Source: Tetradesmus obliquus (Eukaryota; Chlorophyta; Chlorophyceae; Sphaeropleales; Scenedesmaceae). From it: a stretch of 64,000 nt of DNA. Of the stretch, positions 24,095 through 36,214 are shown piece after piece. A program made the position numbers and the translations under genes. The DNA lies in assembly GCA_030272155.1 (NCBI GenBank), contig CP126192.1, positions 1,646,501 through 1,710,500 of the forward strand, in the 5' to 3' direction. Numbering within the stretch: the stretch's first letter is position 1; every line of letters begins with the position of its first letter. A model generated the notes under the pieces. It had not been told where the DNA came from. It saw nothing but the letters and a program-made list of their open reading frames with translations, and did not search any database.

Positions 24095-27000
24095 ACAGCA
24101 GGAATACAAACATCAGACAAAATCAGAGAGGATATATGAACTCCAGCACCCGTCTATGTACACAGCCCTCACAACAGCGACTTGTATGCTGGCTTCACTC
24201 ACCAGCATGCTGTTTAGCCAGCATTACGGCACAAAGCAAGCCCGCTCATCTGCATGCACAGCGCAGTACACAGGCAATCCTCTACGGCCAGGAGCAAAGT
24301 CGCATCCTCAAGCAGCGTGCTCACCTTGGCTACAGCGCTGCGTGTGCGCTTGTTGCTGCCCACGCTACGGCTAGGTGCCGTCACAACAGATGTGTCCCTG
24401 CTACCCTGCACAGCACAGAAGCGCACGTTGCGGATGCAGCCAGAGCACACAAGGCAGCATGAACGAGTGCAGCTGGCATGCTGCGTTGGAGGTTCTGTGC
24501 TTGCCATGTATGCATGCTGCACCATGTTGCGCCACAGCCTGCTTGCGGTGCGCGCCCCCGTGACTGTAGCAGGACTGAGTATAACGTGCGTGGAGGCCCA
24601 TTGAAAAATACGTTTCAACAACCAATGATAGCTGATGTAGGCCGCCTACGTTGCAAGGCACGCGCAGTTCTAGCAAGGCAACACAGTGTCAAATTGACTG
24701 CCGCGTGCCGCACACGGAGATGTGAGTTACAAGAGAAATGTCTCATCATCCAGAGCATGTTATGTACAGCGCCTGTTACACTGACGATTGTGCCCACCTC
24801 TGAAACCTGTGAGCGGCTGCGTGTCATGCGAGCTGGGCCATCAGCAGCAGCGGCAGCCCCGTCAATAGGCTGTGTGCTGATGGAGGTAGTCGACTGGCGC
24901 CGCGTGCGCGGCCCACCGCTGCTCACGCTGCCACCAGCGCCATCAGCCTGCGAAGCTGCCTGCACACTGCCACTGCGCGCGCTGCGCGTGCGGCCTGCGC
25001 TGGCAGTGCCCGGTGCTGCTGCTGCTGCTGCCGTTCCTGCAAGGCCAGAGTGGCTGCTGGTGGGAGCAGCACCCGCAGACCGCCTGCTGCTCCTGGGCTT
25101 CTGTCCAGTGGCAGGTGCTGCTGCTGCTGGCAGCAGGCCCAGCACTGCAGGTGCTTCCTCATCAATGGGCGGCAGCAGCATGCCTGCTGCTGCCTGCATT
25201 GGGTGAGCCGCTGTCTGCAGGAGTGCTGCCCCCTCACTAGGTAGAGGCTCAGTGCCGCCATCCTCACTGCCTGCATCATCCACATCTGTCGCCACTCCTG
25301 CAGCCTGTGCTCTTGCTGCTGCGCCAGCCTGTGCTGCCTCCAGGTCAGCTGCAGCCTGCTGCAGCTCCTGCCGCAGCTGCTCCTCACGGGCCTGCGCGCT
25401 TTCCAGCTGCTGCTGAAGCTCCCGCTGCGCTGCCTGTGCGGCTGCCTGTTCTTCTGCCCTCGCCTGTGCTGCTGCCTCTGCCGCTAACCGGAGCTGCTGC
25501 ACCTGCTGCTGCAGCACGAATTGCTGATCGCTGCCTGGCTCTGCCTTTATGTCCTGCTGCTCGCCCCGCTTCTGCACAGCTGCCTGCAGCTCTGCCTGCA
25601 CACTCGCCAGCTGTGTGCTTGCTTGCTCTACCTCGGCCCGCTTGGCCTGCAGAACATCATCTAGCTGCAGCAGCTCCTGCTTTGCTGCTTCCAGCTGCTG
25701 AGCTGCTGCTGCAGCGTCTGCTTCCAGCTGCTCCTTGTTCTGCTGCGCTGCATCAAGGTCCTGCAAGAGAGCAGCATGCTGGTCCAGCAGCGCAGCAAGC
25801 TTGCTCTCTGTGCCTGCCTGCTGCTGCTGCACCTGCTGCAGCTGCTCGGCTGCATCCTGCAAGCCTGCAAGCGCAGCCCCATGGCTGCTGCGGGCCTCCT
25901 GCAGCTCCTGCTGTGCCGCCTCTGCCTCCTCCTGCAGCCGCTCAAGCTCCTGCTCTGCCAGCTGCTGCTGCTGCTCTGCTTTCTCTATCTCACGATGCGT
26001 GACTGCTAGCAGCTGCTCTGCTGTAGCCACCTCACCCTGCAGCGCTGCCTTCTCCTGCTCTGCTGCTGCTACATCTGCTAACAGCTGTACTTTGGCATCC
26101 TCTGCAGCTGAGATATCTTCCTGCAAGGCTGCCTGTTGCTGCTCTGCAGCAGCAACTGCTTGCTGCAGCTGCTGGTGGCGGCTCTGTGTTGCTTCTAGCT
26201 CCTGGTGCGCTGCTGCTACGTCTTCCTGCAGGGCTGCCTGCTGCTCCTGTAGCTCGCTGTTGCGGCTGGTTGCTGCCTCAAGCTGCTTCTGCTGCTCCTG
26301 CAAGCTTGCAGTGGCTGCTGCGACCTGCTTCTGCTTGGCTTGCAGCTGTGAGGCATCACACAAACAGTACACGGCACGCAACGTGTAAAGATTGTCATCA
26401 ATCAATCAACGTTATCAGTGCTTTGCCAGAACCATGCCGGTGATGAACAGCCATGGCATAAACAACGTGCAGGCTAGGCGTCAACAGCTGTAGCTGCCGA
26501 CAAGCGCCTGGGTGCCGTGCGCAAACAGGACCACCCCGCTCACCCCAAGCACAACCAGCAACAACATGCCTGCTTCGCCGTCTTCTGAACAAAGCCATCA
26601 AGCTGCTTGCAGGAGCAGCAGCCAACCTTCACACCTGCCGTGCCAAGCCAATCCTGCTGCCCTCTCACCTCTTGCACTGCGTGTAGCGTGGATGCGTTCA
26701 TGGTCGCAAGCTCGCCATGCGCCTGCTGCAGCTCTGCGTTGGCTTCTGCCACCTGTTGCTTCACACCGCGCAGCTGCGCCAGTGCCTTGTCAATGTTGAG
26801 GTTGAGCTGGTCCAGCTTGATGCGCTTCTGGCGCTCAGCCGGGTTGAAGCCTGCACTGGCTGGCGTGCCGGCTGCTGCTGGGAAGTAGCCAAACATCGCT
26901 GAGCCAGTTGCGGGCTGGCGCACGTCATCCCTGCAAGAGCCAGACACCAAGCAGGAGTCAAGGATGCGGTGAAGCTGCCATGCGCTGCATGCAGCTGGAA

Positions 27001-27757
27001 GCAGGCACCTTGTGGGCTGCCTGTGGGTGAGCAATCTGCTGCATACCCTGAAGGGTATGACCAGTGCTTACCGCGGCGCTGCAGATGAAGCCACCCTCAG
27101 CTGCTCCTCCAGCTGTGCGATTTGGGCCTTCTGTGACGCGATGCACACCTCACAGTCGGCAGCCGCTGTGAGGAACCTCTGCAAGCACACCAACATCAAC
27201 CACACCAGTCAACATGGGTGATGCAGTGCTCAAACATCACCGCAGCTGCTGGTGGCAGGGCCGCCTCACCTGCATAAAGCCGTCAACGTCCTCTCCAGGT
27301 TCCATGTATACCTTCCAAAACCCTGGCTCCTGTAGCGCGTGCAATTGAGGGATGCAGGGTTGGCAGCTGTCAGCAGCACAACAGCATCTGTGCATTTTGA
27401 GGCAGCAGGGGCACTCACCACCATCTTGTCTCAGATCACAGTGCAGAGGCTTATAATGAAGAGAGGCAATCAAATAGTGCTGCGCGAGCTGGCACGCGCG
27501 CCACGGTCCGAACTCAAATGCCAGAAGAACCGGGCCAAAGGACACTGTGCACACAGCCAGTGTCCCAACACAGAGACATCCCAGTCAGATGAAAGCTTTG
27601 CGAAATATGCAGAGGTTGCTGCTTGAATTTCAGCATGTGCTTTCGCCGAACTTTCAAACCCTGCATTACCGCGCCCTGTTGTGACATTGACAGTGACAAG
27701 CACCGAGTGCTGTTCGACGACCGTCGTCAGGGATGGCAGCAGCTCAACCGTCGACAT
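23932..27757 (-). CDS. Unknown long coiled-coil protein
   Basis: Exons from the C-terminal side: 24051-23932 (stop at 23932-23934), 24405-24325, 26345-24798, 26930-26669, 27178-27072, 27329-27270, and a first exon of roughly 27757-27578 whose donor is weak (GAT|GTCTCT). The other junctions have good sites and closing phase. The N-terminal part has a compact region (WKVYMEPGEDVDGFM, then a Cys pair in ADCEVCIASQ). A Gln/Ala/Glu-rich coiled coil of about 330 residues follows (repeated LQEQQ, AALQEDV), then a Ser/Arg/Thr-rich basic tail (RTRSARSGS, RMTRSRSQ, SNKRTRSAVAK) that looks nuclear, ending in KPWKG. The design (a small head, a long coil, a basic tail) suits a structural or chromosome-associated protein, but I recognise no family and assign no function. 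Confidence 0.65.
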
Positions 27758-28301
27758 CAGACAGAGGTAAGATGGCCACGGGGGTGCCTCAGTCTGCAAT
27801 TCGCAGCTGGTGGACTGTCCACCTGCCCGGCAGCATGAGAGTCTGGCACTTCCCATGTTGTTGAACACCTGCATTATGTGCTGGCGCTGTGTCATGGCTG
27901 ACCTCTTGGCCACCAACAGCAGGTTACGTGCATTTCTAACAGCCCCGCAGCGCCACTGCCGCAGCACGTGGTCACCACTACTGCCCTAACGCCCAATTTG
28001 CCTCAACCCCACGCCCCGAGCCCCACAATCTCCTTCACAGAACCACAGTGTTACACATGGGTATCTCGCCCGTTCAGCGAGCCGTTGACGGGTTCATTAG
28101 GCAGAGAGAAAGAAAACCCACCTGCAGAAAGCCACTACTATATACGGTATAGCACACCACGGGTGTGCGAGTCACAGGCAGTACGTTCGTACTGCCACAG
28201 CTGCAGCTGCAACTGCAGCGGCACCATGCCACTGACAATCAGCTCTGCAGCAACCCAGGCCTCCTTCCCCGCGCCAAGCAGCAGCTTCACAGGCGGAGTG
28301 G

Positions 28302-28339
<38 letters not shown>

Positions 28340-28708
28340 GCACAGCGCAGCAGCTCATGGCCGGTGTGCTGCTGCCAGCCACGCCTCCTCTCCTTCTATG
28401 AAGCTGCAATAGCGTTTGACGTCGGCGTCACACTTCGGTGCACCCATGCTCACAACCTACAGCCACAGGCAGCATGCATGCACACATGTAGTATCATCAA
28501 CAGATGATGAATCCATCGACAGCAAATTGCTGCTGACCAATGCACGAGATCATGTGTAGCATCACACCAACTGGACATAATTACTTGGACAACGCACTTC
28601 CCACCCATCTATCCTACACTGCCGCGCCTGCAGCCCACCAGCCTGACGCTGGTGCAGCGGCTCAGCTGAAAGCTACAGCTTTCCAACATTCGCACATTCC
28701 GTACCCAC
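27758..28708. other. Intergenic plus unresolved 3' end of the PIF1-like gene
   Basis: The coiled-coil gene starts at 27757 (minus) and the last PIF1-like exon I trust ends at 28709. A reverse TGTAA (TTACA at 28051-28055) could end that transcript. A further exon may lie at about 28145-28395 (acceptor TTGCAG near 28407, a CTG run at 28302-28336), but no reading of it restores the usual PIF1 C-terminus, so I do not call it. Confidence 0.35.
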
Positions 28709-29609
28709 CTGCAGCCCTGCCAGGCTGGTGCAGCGGCTCAGCGCCACGTACACCATGCCGGGCCCAAAGGCCTCCTCCAGGTGCACCGCCAGCTTGCCCA
28801 GGCTCATGCCCTGGCTGCGGTGCACCGTCAGCGCCCACCAGCCGCAGCGGCAGCGCGGTGCGCGTGAGGCGCAGCTGCTCGCCGTCCCAGGCGCCCTGAC
28901 GCGCCTGCGGGGAGCGTTGCGTCTGGGAGGACAGCATTGCATATGCGCAGCAGCAGCAGCAGCAGCGTCAAGTACTGGCATCTGCATTGTGTATTGTGCC
29001 TTGGCAATCTCAAAATGCTGAATATAATCTTGACGCACCCGGGGGCGGTGGAGGAGAAAATGTTGGACATACACAGCAGCAGTTTCAGGTGTCAGCATTT
29101 GCAGTGTATGTGACACACGCGGTCAAATCGCAATATGCGTCCACCCTCAACACGCCCAACGCCTTTCGAGAACACAGCAAATGCTTTTGCAGAACATGCC
29201 TGCTGCACACTCGCTACATCCCTGCTCACCTGCACCACACCCGCATGAGGGTGCTCACTCGACACACAATCACTCACATGCCGTGCACCCGTCACCACCC
29301 AAGGGGTTGAAGTAAGAAAATCAAGCCAAAAGCAACATAATCAATCCACAAGGGACGCAAACTCGCCACACTGCTGCTGGCTCCCCACCAATCCTCGCAC
29401 CTCGTGAGATTATACGTCACCGGGCCCACAATCAGCCGCTGCGGCACCGCACCGGGTTTGTCAGCCTCACGCGGCGGCAGCTGGAACTTGACCCGCGGCA
29501 GCTGCAGCGTGCCGGTGTGGTTCACCCAGCTGCATCCAGCACAACAGCAGCAGCAGCAGCAGCAGCAACAACAACAAACCATTGGCTGCCAGCAGAAGTT
29601 GTGACGTGG

Positions 29610-29640
29610 GAGTGCGGTTGACCCAGCTGCAGCCAGCAAT
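29610..29640 (-). pseudogene. Relict copy of the start of the LPRVKF exon
   Basis: CTGCAG|CTGGGTCAACC and its flank near 29615-29640 duplicate the acceptor and first codons of the exon at 29529 (TGCAG|CTGGGTGAACC). It lies about 90 bases upstream, inside the intron. Confidence 0.5.
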
Positions 29641-30345
29641 GGATAGCAGCGGCACCACTAAAGCGGAGCAGATGACGGGATACTTTCTCATTGGATGTGC
29701 AGCTGCCGCACAAGGGACCTCATGCACGTGCCGCACACCTGTGCTGCTGCTGCTGCCTCCGGCTCGTGGTGTCTCGTTGTGCGGCACGGACGCCAGCACC
29801 TGATCTCCATCATAAGAACACACCAAGAGCATGCAAGCTGTAAGCACATGACACAACAGATGCATTGCGCAGCATCACTCACATGAGGGCCTCTTGCATC
29901 TGCCGCCGCTTCCAACTGGGCATGCTGTCACGCAGCTCAATGCTGATGCCCTGGGGCGCCTCAGGCAGCCTCACTTTGCGCACCCCGGGCCGCTGCCTGC
30001 CCCAGCAGCCCTGGCTGCAAGGGCACAGCGGGTCATCACATACGCCTGAGTGCGGCTGTAGCAGCAGCCACCATGGCGGCAGCGGCAGCAGCAGCAGAAG
30101 CGGCCAAGGGAGTGGGGTTAGGCCAGCCGTGTGTGCACCTGGTATAGCAGCACAAGCCGGCATCTGAGGAGATCTGATGGGGTGTTATGTAGGCGTGTTA
30201 GAGATGCGACTGTGGACAGCACACTAGCAGCATGTGGAGCTGTGCATGTGCTGTGCCTGCCTTGGCACACCTGCTGATCACTGTACCGTGGCAGCGCGCC
30301 TGCTGCAGGTGGTAGAGGCGGCGGGGGCGTGGCAGGAGCAGCCCA

Positions 30346-30348
30346 CTG

Positions 30349-30390
<42 letters not shown>
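30346..30390. repeat. CTG run encoding poly-Q
   Basis: About 15 CTG triplets (one GTTGCTG interruption). On the minus strand they encode a poly-Q stretch in the PIF1-like exon 30504-30271. Similar runs occur throughout the window, for example at 60741-60781 and 13269-13303. Confidence 0.85.
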
Positions 30391-30395
<5 letters not shown>

Positions 30396-31744
30396 GCTCG
30401 CTAGGCCAATTGCCGCAATCACTGCTATCCTGCTGCCATGCATGCCCTTGGGCCTGCTGCCCCCACTGTCGCTGCTGTGAAGCATCTGGCGGCAGCAGGC
30501 CCTCCTGCATACACACAATAGCAGGCAGAGCACGCCCAGCATCAACCGTGCTCAGATGCAGCCTGCAGCTGCAGCACAACAGACTGGCATGTACAAACTT
30601 CGCCTGGCTGAGCGTAACGGACACAATGCGGCAGGGTAGAGCAGCCCAGTCACTGTACTGCTTTATTGAATGATTGTGCATGAAGATGGATGTGTTGATG
30701 CTGACCAAGCAGCATGCGATTTAAGCAACTGGCTCAGCCGTTCAGCCACTGCAACAACGCTGACAGATTCTCACACGTGCCAGTGTTGCCCACTGCTGGC
30801 GCTATGAGAAGGGGCCGGGAGCTCGGCGACTGTGCTGGCCGAGCTCGGCGACTGTGCAATCCATGTGCAGGGGGCAGAGCAGCTGACACACCCCCAGCAC
30901 GGTCACTGCTGCTGCAAATGCTCGCTTGTGTGCTACAGCTGCAGTTGCAAGTTGTATGACAAGCACGCCTGCAGGGCCACTGCGCTGCTGCTGCTTCTGC
31001 TGCTGCAGCAGGCGCTGCTTGCTGCTACCGCTGCCTCACCTGCTGCATGTACTCCCTGACACTCGCAAACTCCTCCACCACACCTCGTGTGCCGTTGGCT
31101 AGGCCAGCTGGCACGTTGAGGTTCCACAGTAGGACAACCTGCAACACAAACGCGCAGTGCACAGCACAGCTGAGTCAACATCAACATCAACCCAGTAACA
31201 TCCACAGCAGCGCCACCTGCACCACTGGGTGGGCAAGGCAGCACAGCACACAGCATCTTCGACATTGCATCAGGCAGTGACTCAACCTCTGCTTGTGAGA
31301 GGATGAGCTTAGGGCTCAGGGTCCAGCAGCATCCCCAGCAATGCACCTGCACCTGCGGCCTGAGCTGCAACACCTGCTGTGCACGAACTTTACGGTTCCA
31401 GAGGTTTCAGGCTGTTGCAGTGTCTCAGGCATGACCACGAGGCTCACCTGCGCTTGTGGCTTCAGCTTCAGCTGCTGCTGCGCATTCGTGAATCCGGTCC
31501 AGCTCTTGTGTCACTCGCGCTGCTGACAGCAGCCCAGGGTCAGGGTCGGCCACCCTGTCCGCCTCGGCCAGGCGGCAGCGGTCAATGCAGCACAGCCTAA
31601 GCTCGGGGCCTGGCAGCTGAGCATAGGCCGCCTCATTCTTCCGATCCACCTGCACGTGAATGTAAGAGGCAGCGCAGCAGTCGCTGCCTTTCATGCAGGG
31701 CACTTGGCTGCGGGAGTGCAGCTGCTGCGGCTGCCACTTGCCAG

Positions 31745-31785
31745 CCTGTTGTTGGGGAGCAGCTCAGTGGGATGGATGCCGCCAA
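31745..31785 (-). pseudogene. Relict copy of the 3' part of the PIF1-like exon
   Basis: TTGGGGAGCAGCTCAGTGGG and its flank repeat the sequence near 31820-31850, which encodes ILPTELLPKN in the real exon. This copy lies in the following intron, about 67 bases away. Confidence 0.6.
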
Positions 31786-32024
31786 TGGGAAGAACCCTGT
31801 ACCCTCACCAGCATGTTCTTGGGGAGCAGCTCCGTGGGCAGTATGCCATCATCAGTTGGGAGGGGCCGCTGCAGGCGTGCCAGCAGCTGCCGCGTCTGCG
31901 GGGTCAGCAGGCCCTGCCGCACCTCCCCCAGCATGGCCAGCAGCTCCGGCTCATTCTGCAGCACACCAAACATTGATAACTGGTGTTGTAGTTGAGGGCT
32001 TTAGGTTTCAGGGTCACCAAGCAG

Positions 32025-32180
32025 CAGGCCCTGCCGCACCTTGCCCAGCATGGCCAGCAGCGCAGGTTTGGTCTGCAGCACAGCGGCAGGTGTGGTTGGC
32101 GTCTCACTTCAGAGAACACAGGTGCAGACCTGCACCTGGCATGGCCAGCAGTCCCAGCTTGTTCTGCAGCACAGCGGCAG
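32025..32180 (-). pseudogene. Two relict copies of a PIF1-like exon start
   Basis: The start of the exon at 31955 (acceptor plus coding for LLAMLGEVRQGLL) recurs at about 32025-32090 and, shorter, at 32135-32180, both in the intron just upstream. Copy 2 keeps CTGCTGGCCATGCTGGGC. Copy 3 diverges after CTGGCCATGCC. Both keep a TGCTGCAG acceptor-like end. Confidence 0.75.
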
Positions 32181-34087
32181 GCTTAGAAACCCTGCCTCAA
32201 CCAAGAACAGGCAACGTAGCTCACCTGTCGGAAGGGCTGCCGCAGCACCACAGGCTGCAAGCCAGCAGCAGCCCAGGCAGCGGACTTGAAGCAGTAGCTC
32301 TTCGCCCCGGGAGCCTCGCGCCACACCGGCAGTGCAGGCCGCACATCGCTGCTGCTGCTGCTGCCGCCTGCAGTGCTGGTGAGGCCTGGCCTCACAGGTG
32401 ACATGCCAGCTGGCAGCTGCTGCTGCTGCTGCTGCCTTGCTGCCAGACCTCTGCTGCTGCCGCTGCCATCGGCACTTGGCAGTGGTATGTGCACTGAGGC
32501 AGGTGACATCCCATTGTCCTGGGCATAGACGTTGCCTGTTGGGATCCTCCAGAAGGGGAAGCCTCCACTCTCTGCATACCCCAAGTCCCTGCCAAGCACT
32601 TTGTCTGACTGCTGGTGCGCGGCTGCTGGTGAACCTGCAACAGCTGCTGCTGCTGCTGCTTCTGGACCTGGGCCGCGTAATGCAGGCTGGCCACTGCAGC
32701 TGTCCAGTGACAACCTCAGCAGACCAGTTGAGGGCAGCTTGGCGTCACCAGCTGCGGCAGCAGCAGCAGTTTCCTGCGAGGCGTGCACATGAGCTGCTGG
32801 GCTATTGGCCTGCAGTCTTGGCAGCAGTTCATCCTTATCACCAGGCTCGTCATCACCTGGCAGCGGTACGCCAGCTGCTGCTGCTACCTCTGCTGCGCGT
32901 GTTGCTGTGCCAGCGTAATTGAGTCTCTGCTGCCGGCCTGCCACACCGACCCCAGCTGCAACGTCTGCCTGCCGCTGCAGCGCTGCTTCTGCTGCCAGCA
33001 TGGCAGCCCAATCATCTGCATCGCCCTCAGCATCATCAGCATCCATATCATCCTCATTCTGCACAACTGGCTCCACCTTGACAGCTGCTGCTGCTGCAAC
33101 ACCCCTGCTACTGCTGCTTGTCTTTCCTCCTCCATCTCCACTGGCAGCACTAGCCTCACTCGCGGCTTCCAGCAGCAGCAGCTGCAGCCCTAGGCCCTTG
33201 CTCTTCTGCAGCAGCGGCTTGTCACTGTGAATGTCTTTCCTGCTGTCCAGCAGCTGCTGCACAGCATCTGGCAGCTGCCTTGCTGGTTGCCTAGCAGCAG
33301 GGATGCCGAGGGCACGCAGCTGCTGTGGGCTGAGATGCTGCGTCATGCGTTGCAGCAGCTGCTGCAGCCCGTGCTCCTGTGACAACAGCGCTGCTGCTGT
33401 TGCTGCTGCTGCTGGCTGCTGCTGCTGCTGCAGGGGCGGCATGCTGACGTCAGAGTTGCCCTCACCTAGCAGCTCTTGCTTGATGCCTGGCCTGCAAAGC
33501 CTCTTGCTAGGCGGGCCCTGGCTGTGATCAGCATACAGGGGCTGCTGCTGCTGCGGCGGCTGCAGTAGTGGGTTGCTGAAGTCGCTGCCAGCCAGAGCAC
33601 CCACAGCAGGGTTCCCAGCTGCAGCAGCAGCAGCTACCACTGCTGCGCCGCCTCCGCTGCTGCCAGCAGCAGCACCAGCACTGCCAGCTGCAGCTGCTGC
33701 TCCTGCTGCTATAGCCGCCAGCCGTGCGCGTGCCCTGCTGCTCCAAGCTGCACGCTCCGCAGCTGTGAACGTCACAAAGCCGGGTGGAAGCGCCGCCATA
33801 ATGACTGGCACATTTGGCGCCTCTTCATCATCGCTGTTGTCAGCAGCATCCGGCGCCTTGCGCTTCTCCCGTGCACTGCTGCTGCCGCTTCCAGCGCCTT
33901 TGCTGCCGCCACCCCTGCCACTGCCACTGCCCGTCGCAGGGGTCCTGGCTGAGCCAGCACCGCTCCTGCTGCCGCCACTAGCAGCATTCAAGCCACTGCG
34001 TGCACTGCTACCGCTGCCCCTTCCAGAAGTGCTGCCGCTGCCGTGCTGCTGCTGCTGCTGCTGCTGGGGGTGTCTGTGCTGTTGGCT

Positions 34088-36214
34088 CTAGTTACAGACA
34101 CAGGCTATCAAGCGATGCATTATGCTGGAGATAACAAAACTATAGAATCTCTGCAGTGTTTGCTGGAGAGCAAACGACGAACAAAGCGCTCCTGACAGCG
34201 GTGGTGCGACAACAGCTTTCGAACATTTGAATGTGCCAGCAGTCCCAATGACCGACACAAATCAGTACAAACGCAGTTGTTTCCACGCACTTACCATGGT
34301 TGTTTCACCAATACTTCAACGGTGGGCTCGGCTTGGCTGACACAATGACAGTGCTGCGCATGCTGTGGCTGAGGACCATGACTGCGGCTGCACAGGGCGC
34401 TTCTTAACTCGGTGTTGTGATCGTGCTAACACAAAGCATCTTAAGTTTTGCGCTCAGGTATAAGCAGCTGATATACAAGCCTGCCACAACTGCACAAGTA
34501 AAGTTCACTTGCCGATGCCAGCCGTGTATACACACATGTGGCTTGCCTCTCACGCCCGCTGAGTCCTCTCTTTCTTTGCACTCGCACATAATAGGTCCGG
34601 CAATCATCAGCGTCAATGCAGCGGCAGTGTACAGGTGTGGCAAAGCTAAGCTGCTGGTAAGCATTAAATCCTGCTGTGGCTACAAGACAGTCACATTTTC
34701 ACAGTGAAGTTCACCAGGCACTGCCCACTTGCCCATGTCCCTAACTTGCCTCGTGAAGAGGCTTTCACACAACAGGCTCGCAAAGTTGCAGCCATGCACA
34801 CAAATTGGGTGCAAGCAGCCATTCTTGCAAGCTGTTCCGTGGAGGCCTGTGGAGCGTCCTTGCTTACATGCATGCACAGGCCTGTAATGCAGGTGCTGTG
34901 TCTTTTTTTGTTACCAGGGGCGACGGAATCCTACTGGCTCGCCACACACAGCACAATTGGGCTGTGTCCTGTGCTGTGTTCTTCCACAAACACGACAGAT
35001 ATGTATGCCGCCGCCCACACAGACACCTCACCAGCCATGTGCTGCGGTACCATGATGTTTGCTGAGGATCAACTGCTGCATGGCATGCAAATAATAACGC
35101 TATTCCAGGACAGAAGGAGAGGAGGTATGTTTTTTTTCTGAGTTGGTACAGAGACGGGTGACCAGCCAAACGCATGCAGTGCACACCATCCATCCAAAAC
35201 AAATAGCCTGGGACCTAGTAGGTCCCAGGGCCGAGGTCAATATTGTTATGCAAATAAAGCAACAGATACAAGTTGTCAAGCCATATGCCACAAAAACATA
35301 GACGATTTGAAATTTCCTGAAGCTGCATAATGAATCGCTCAGAGACAAACACCCGCATGAGGTGAAGGGTTGATGCAAACTGCATGCATCGTAAGCAGCA
35401 CAGCCATTGGCGGCTGGTACAACCTTGCGCTCGAAATCCTGCGCCGGCGCCCCCCTACGAGGGAGAGACAGAGCACTGCAAAGAAGAAGTACAGCAGGCC
35501 AGCAGCAGGTCGTCCGCCACAAGGTGCAGCTGCAGCAAGCGACCAACCCACAGCGACCAACCCACTCACCATATGCTGCAGCCTGAAACTACACGTACCA
35601 TGTGACATGTTCATGGCATCAAACAGCGCAACATCTCATTCAAAATTTCTGGGACAAACTGCAGCGGTTGCCATTGCCAACGCCAGTCGTATGTTGGGGC
35701 ATGCATGCAGCACGCATTCGGCACATGCTTGCCATGTCTTCGCTCTGATTTTCCTGCCGAAATGAAAGGGTTCATAAGAAGTACAAAATGTCAAGTGTTT
35801 TTTTCTCAGCCACCAAGCTGCATTTTTGGTTGATTTGGCACTAGTGTCCCACTGCCGCTGCCGCAGCGGCTGGCCAATAGCTAGCAGCAGATCCTGACTT
35901 GCAGGAAGTCAGCACAGGGTTGATGGTGGGATCAAGTGCCTTGCTTGCTGATGTCATGGTAAATATAGTTGATTTTACATCGAAGCTCTCATTAGAACAC
36001 ATGGTTTCCCTCTCTAACGTTGCTCCAGGGGTTCTGTTAAGTTCTGTTATGGTTCCCGGCCTTCCAGCAACTGCCACCTACATCAGCTGTGTACAGGCCT
36101 TCGCGACTTCACACACCTCGTGTCTGGAAGTCACAGACGATCAAAAGAGAGACTGCGGCCTCCATACCAGCGTACAGTACGCTGAGACTCCGTTGACATA
36201 CCCCCGTTTGTGAG
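34088..36214. other. Divergent intergenic region, no gene seen
   Basis: 2.1 kb between the first PIF1-like exon (minus) and the BFR1-like ATG (+). The PIF1-like frame starts after an acceptor-like CTAG near 34088, so an unresolved 5' exon should lie here. The sequence is less GC-rich than the genes. The open frames are short, with no domains. The BFR1-like promoter should sit in the last few hundred bases. Confidence 0.45.

Larger units (their letters stand above)
28709..34087 (-). pseudogene. PIF1-family helicase remnant or chimera, frameshifted
   Basis: Exons: 34087-32225, 31955-31809, 31649-31448, 31387-31347, 31138-31040, 30504-30271, about 30014-29880 (start unsure), 29529-29421, 28904-28709. 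The second motor domain of PIF1 is clear: YCFKSAAWAAAGLQPVVL with RQPFRQ; NEPELLAMLGEVRQGLLT; DGILPTELLPKNMLV; QVVLLWNLNVPAGLANGTRG; LPRVKF; GEQLRLTRTALPLRL; ALTVHRSQGMSLGKL; and VYVALSRCTSLAGLQ. The first motor domain is absent. The first exon (about 620 codons) has no Walker A or B and no DEISM- or GDFFQLPP-type motif, only low-complexity Ala, Ser, Gln and Gly. Near 28838 the frame breaks between PLRL and WALTVHRSQG, where two bases are missing relative to the family. Either this is a decaying gene or a sequencing error hides an unusual chimera. ATPase activity is not expected. Confidence 0.72.

Noticed and set aside
28709-34087. Helitron transposon carrying a PIF1-type helicase
   Set aside because: No Rep/HUH domain, no first motor domain and no Helitron ends seen, and the coding part is split by many introns. 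A distant Helitron origin cannot be ruled out.
33573-34091. Plus-strand Pro/Leu/Ala frame of 172 codons
   Set aside because: It is the reverse of the low-complexity first exon of the PIF1-like gene and has no independent support.
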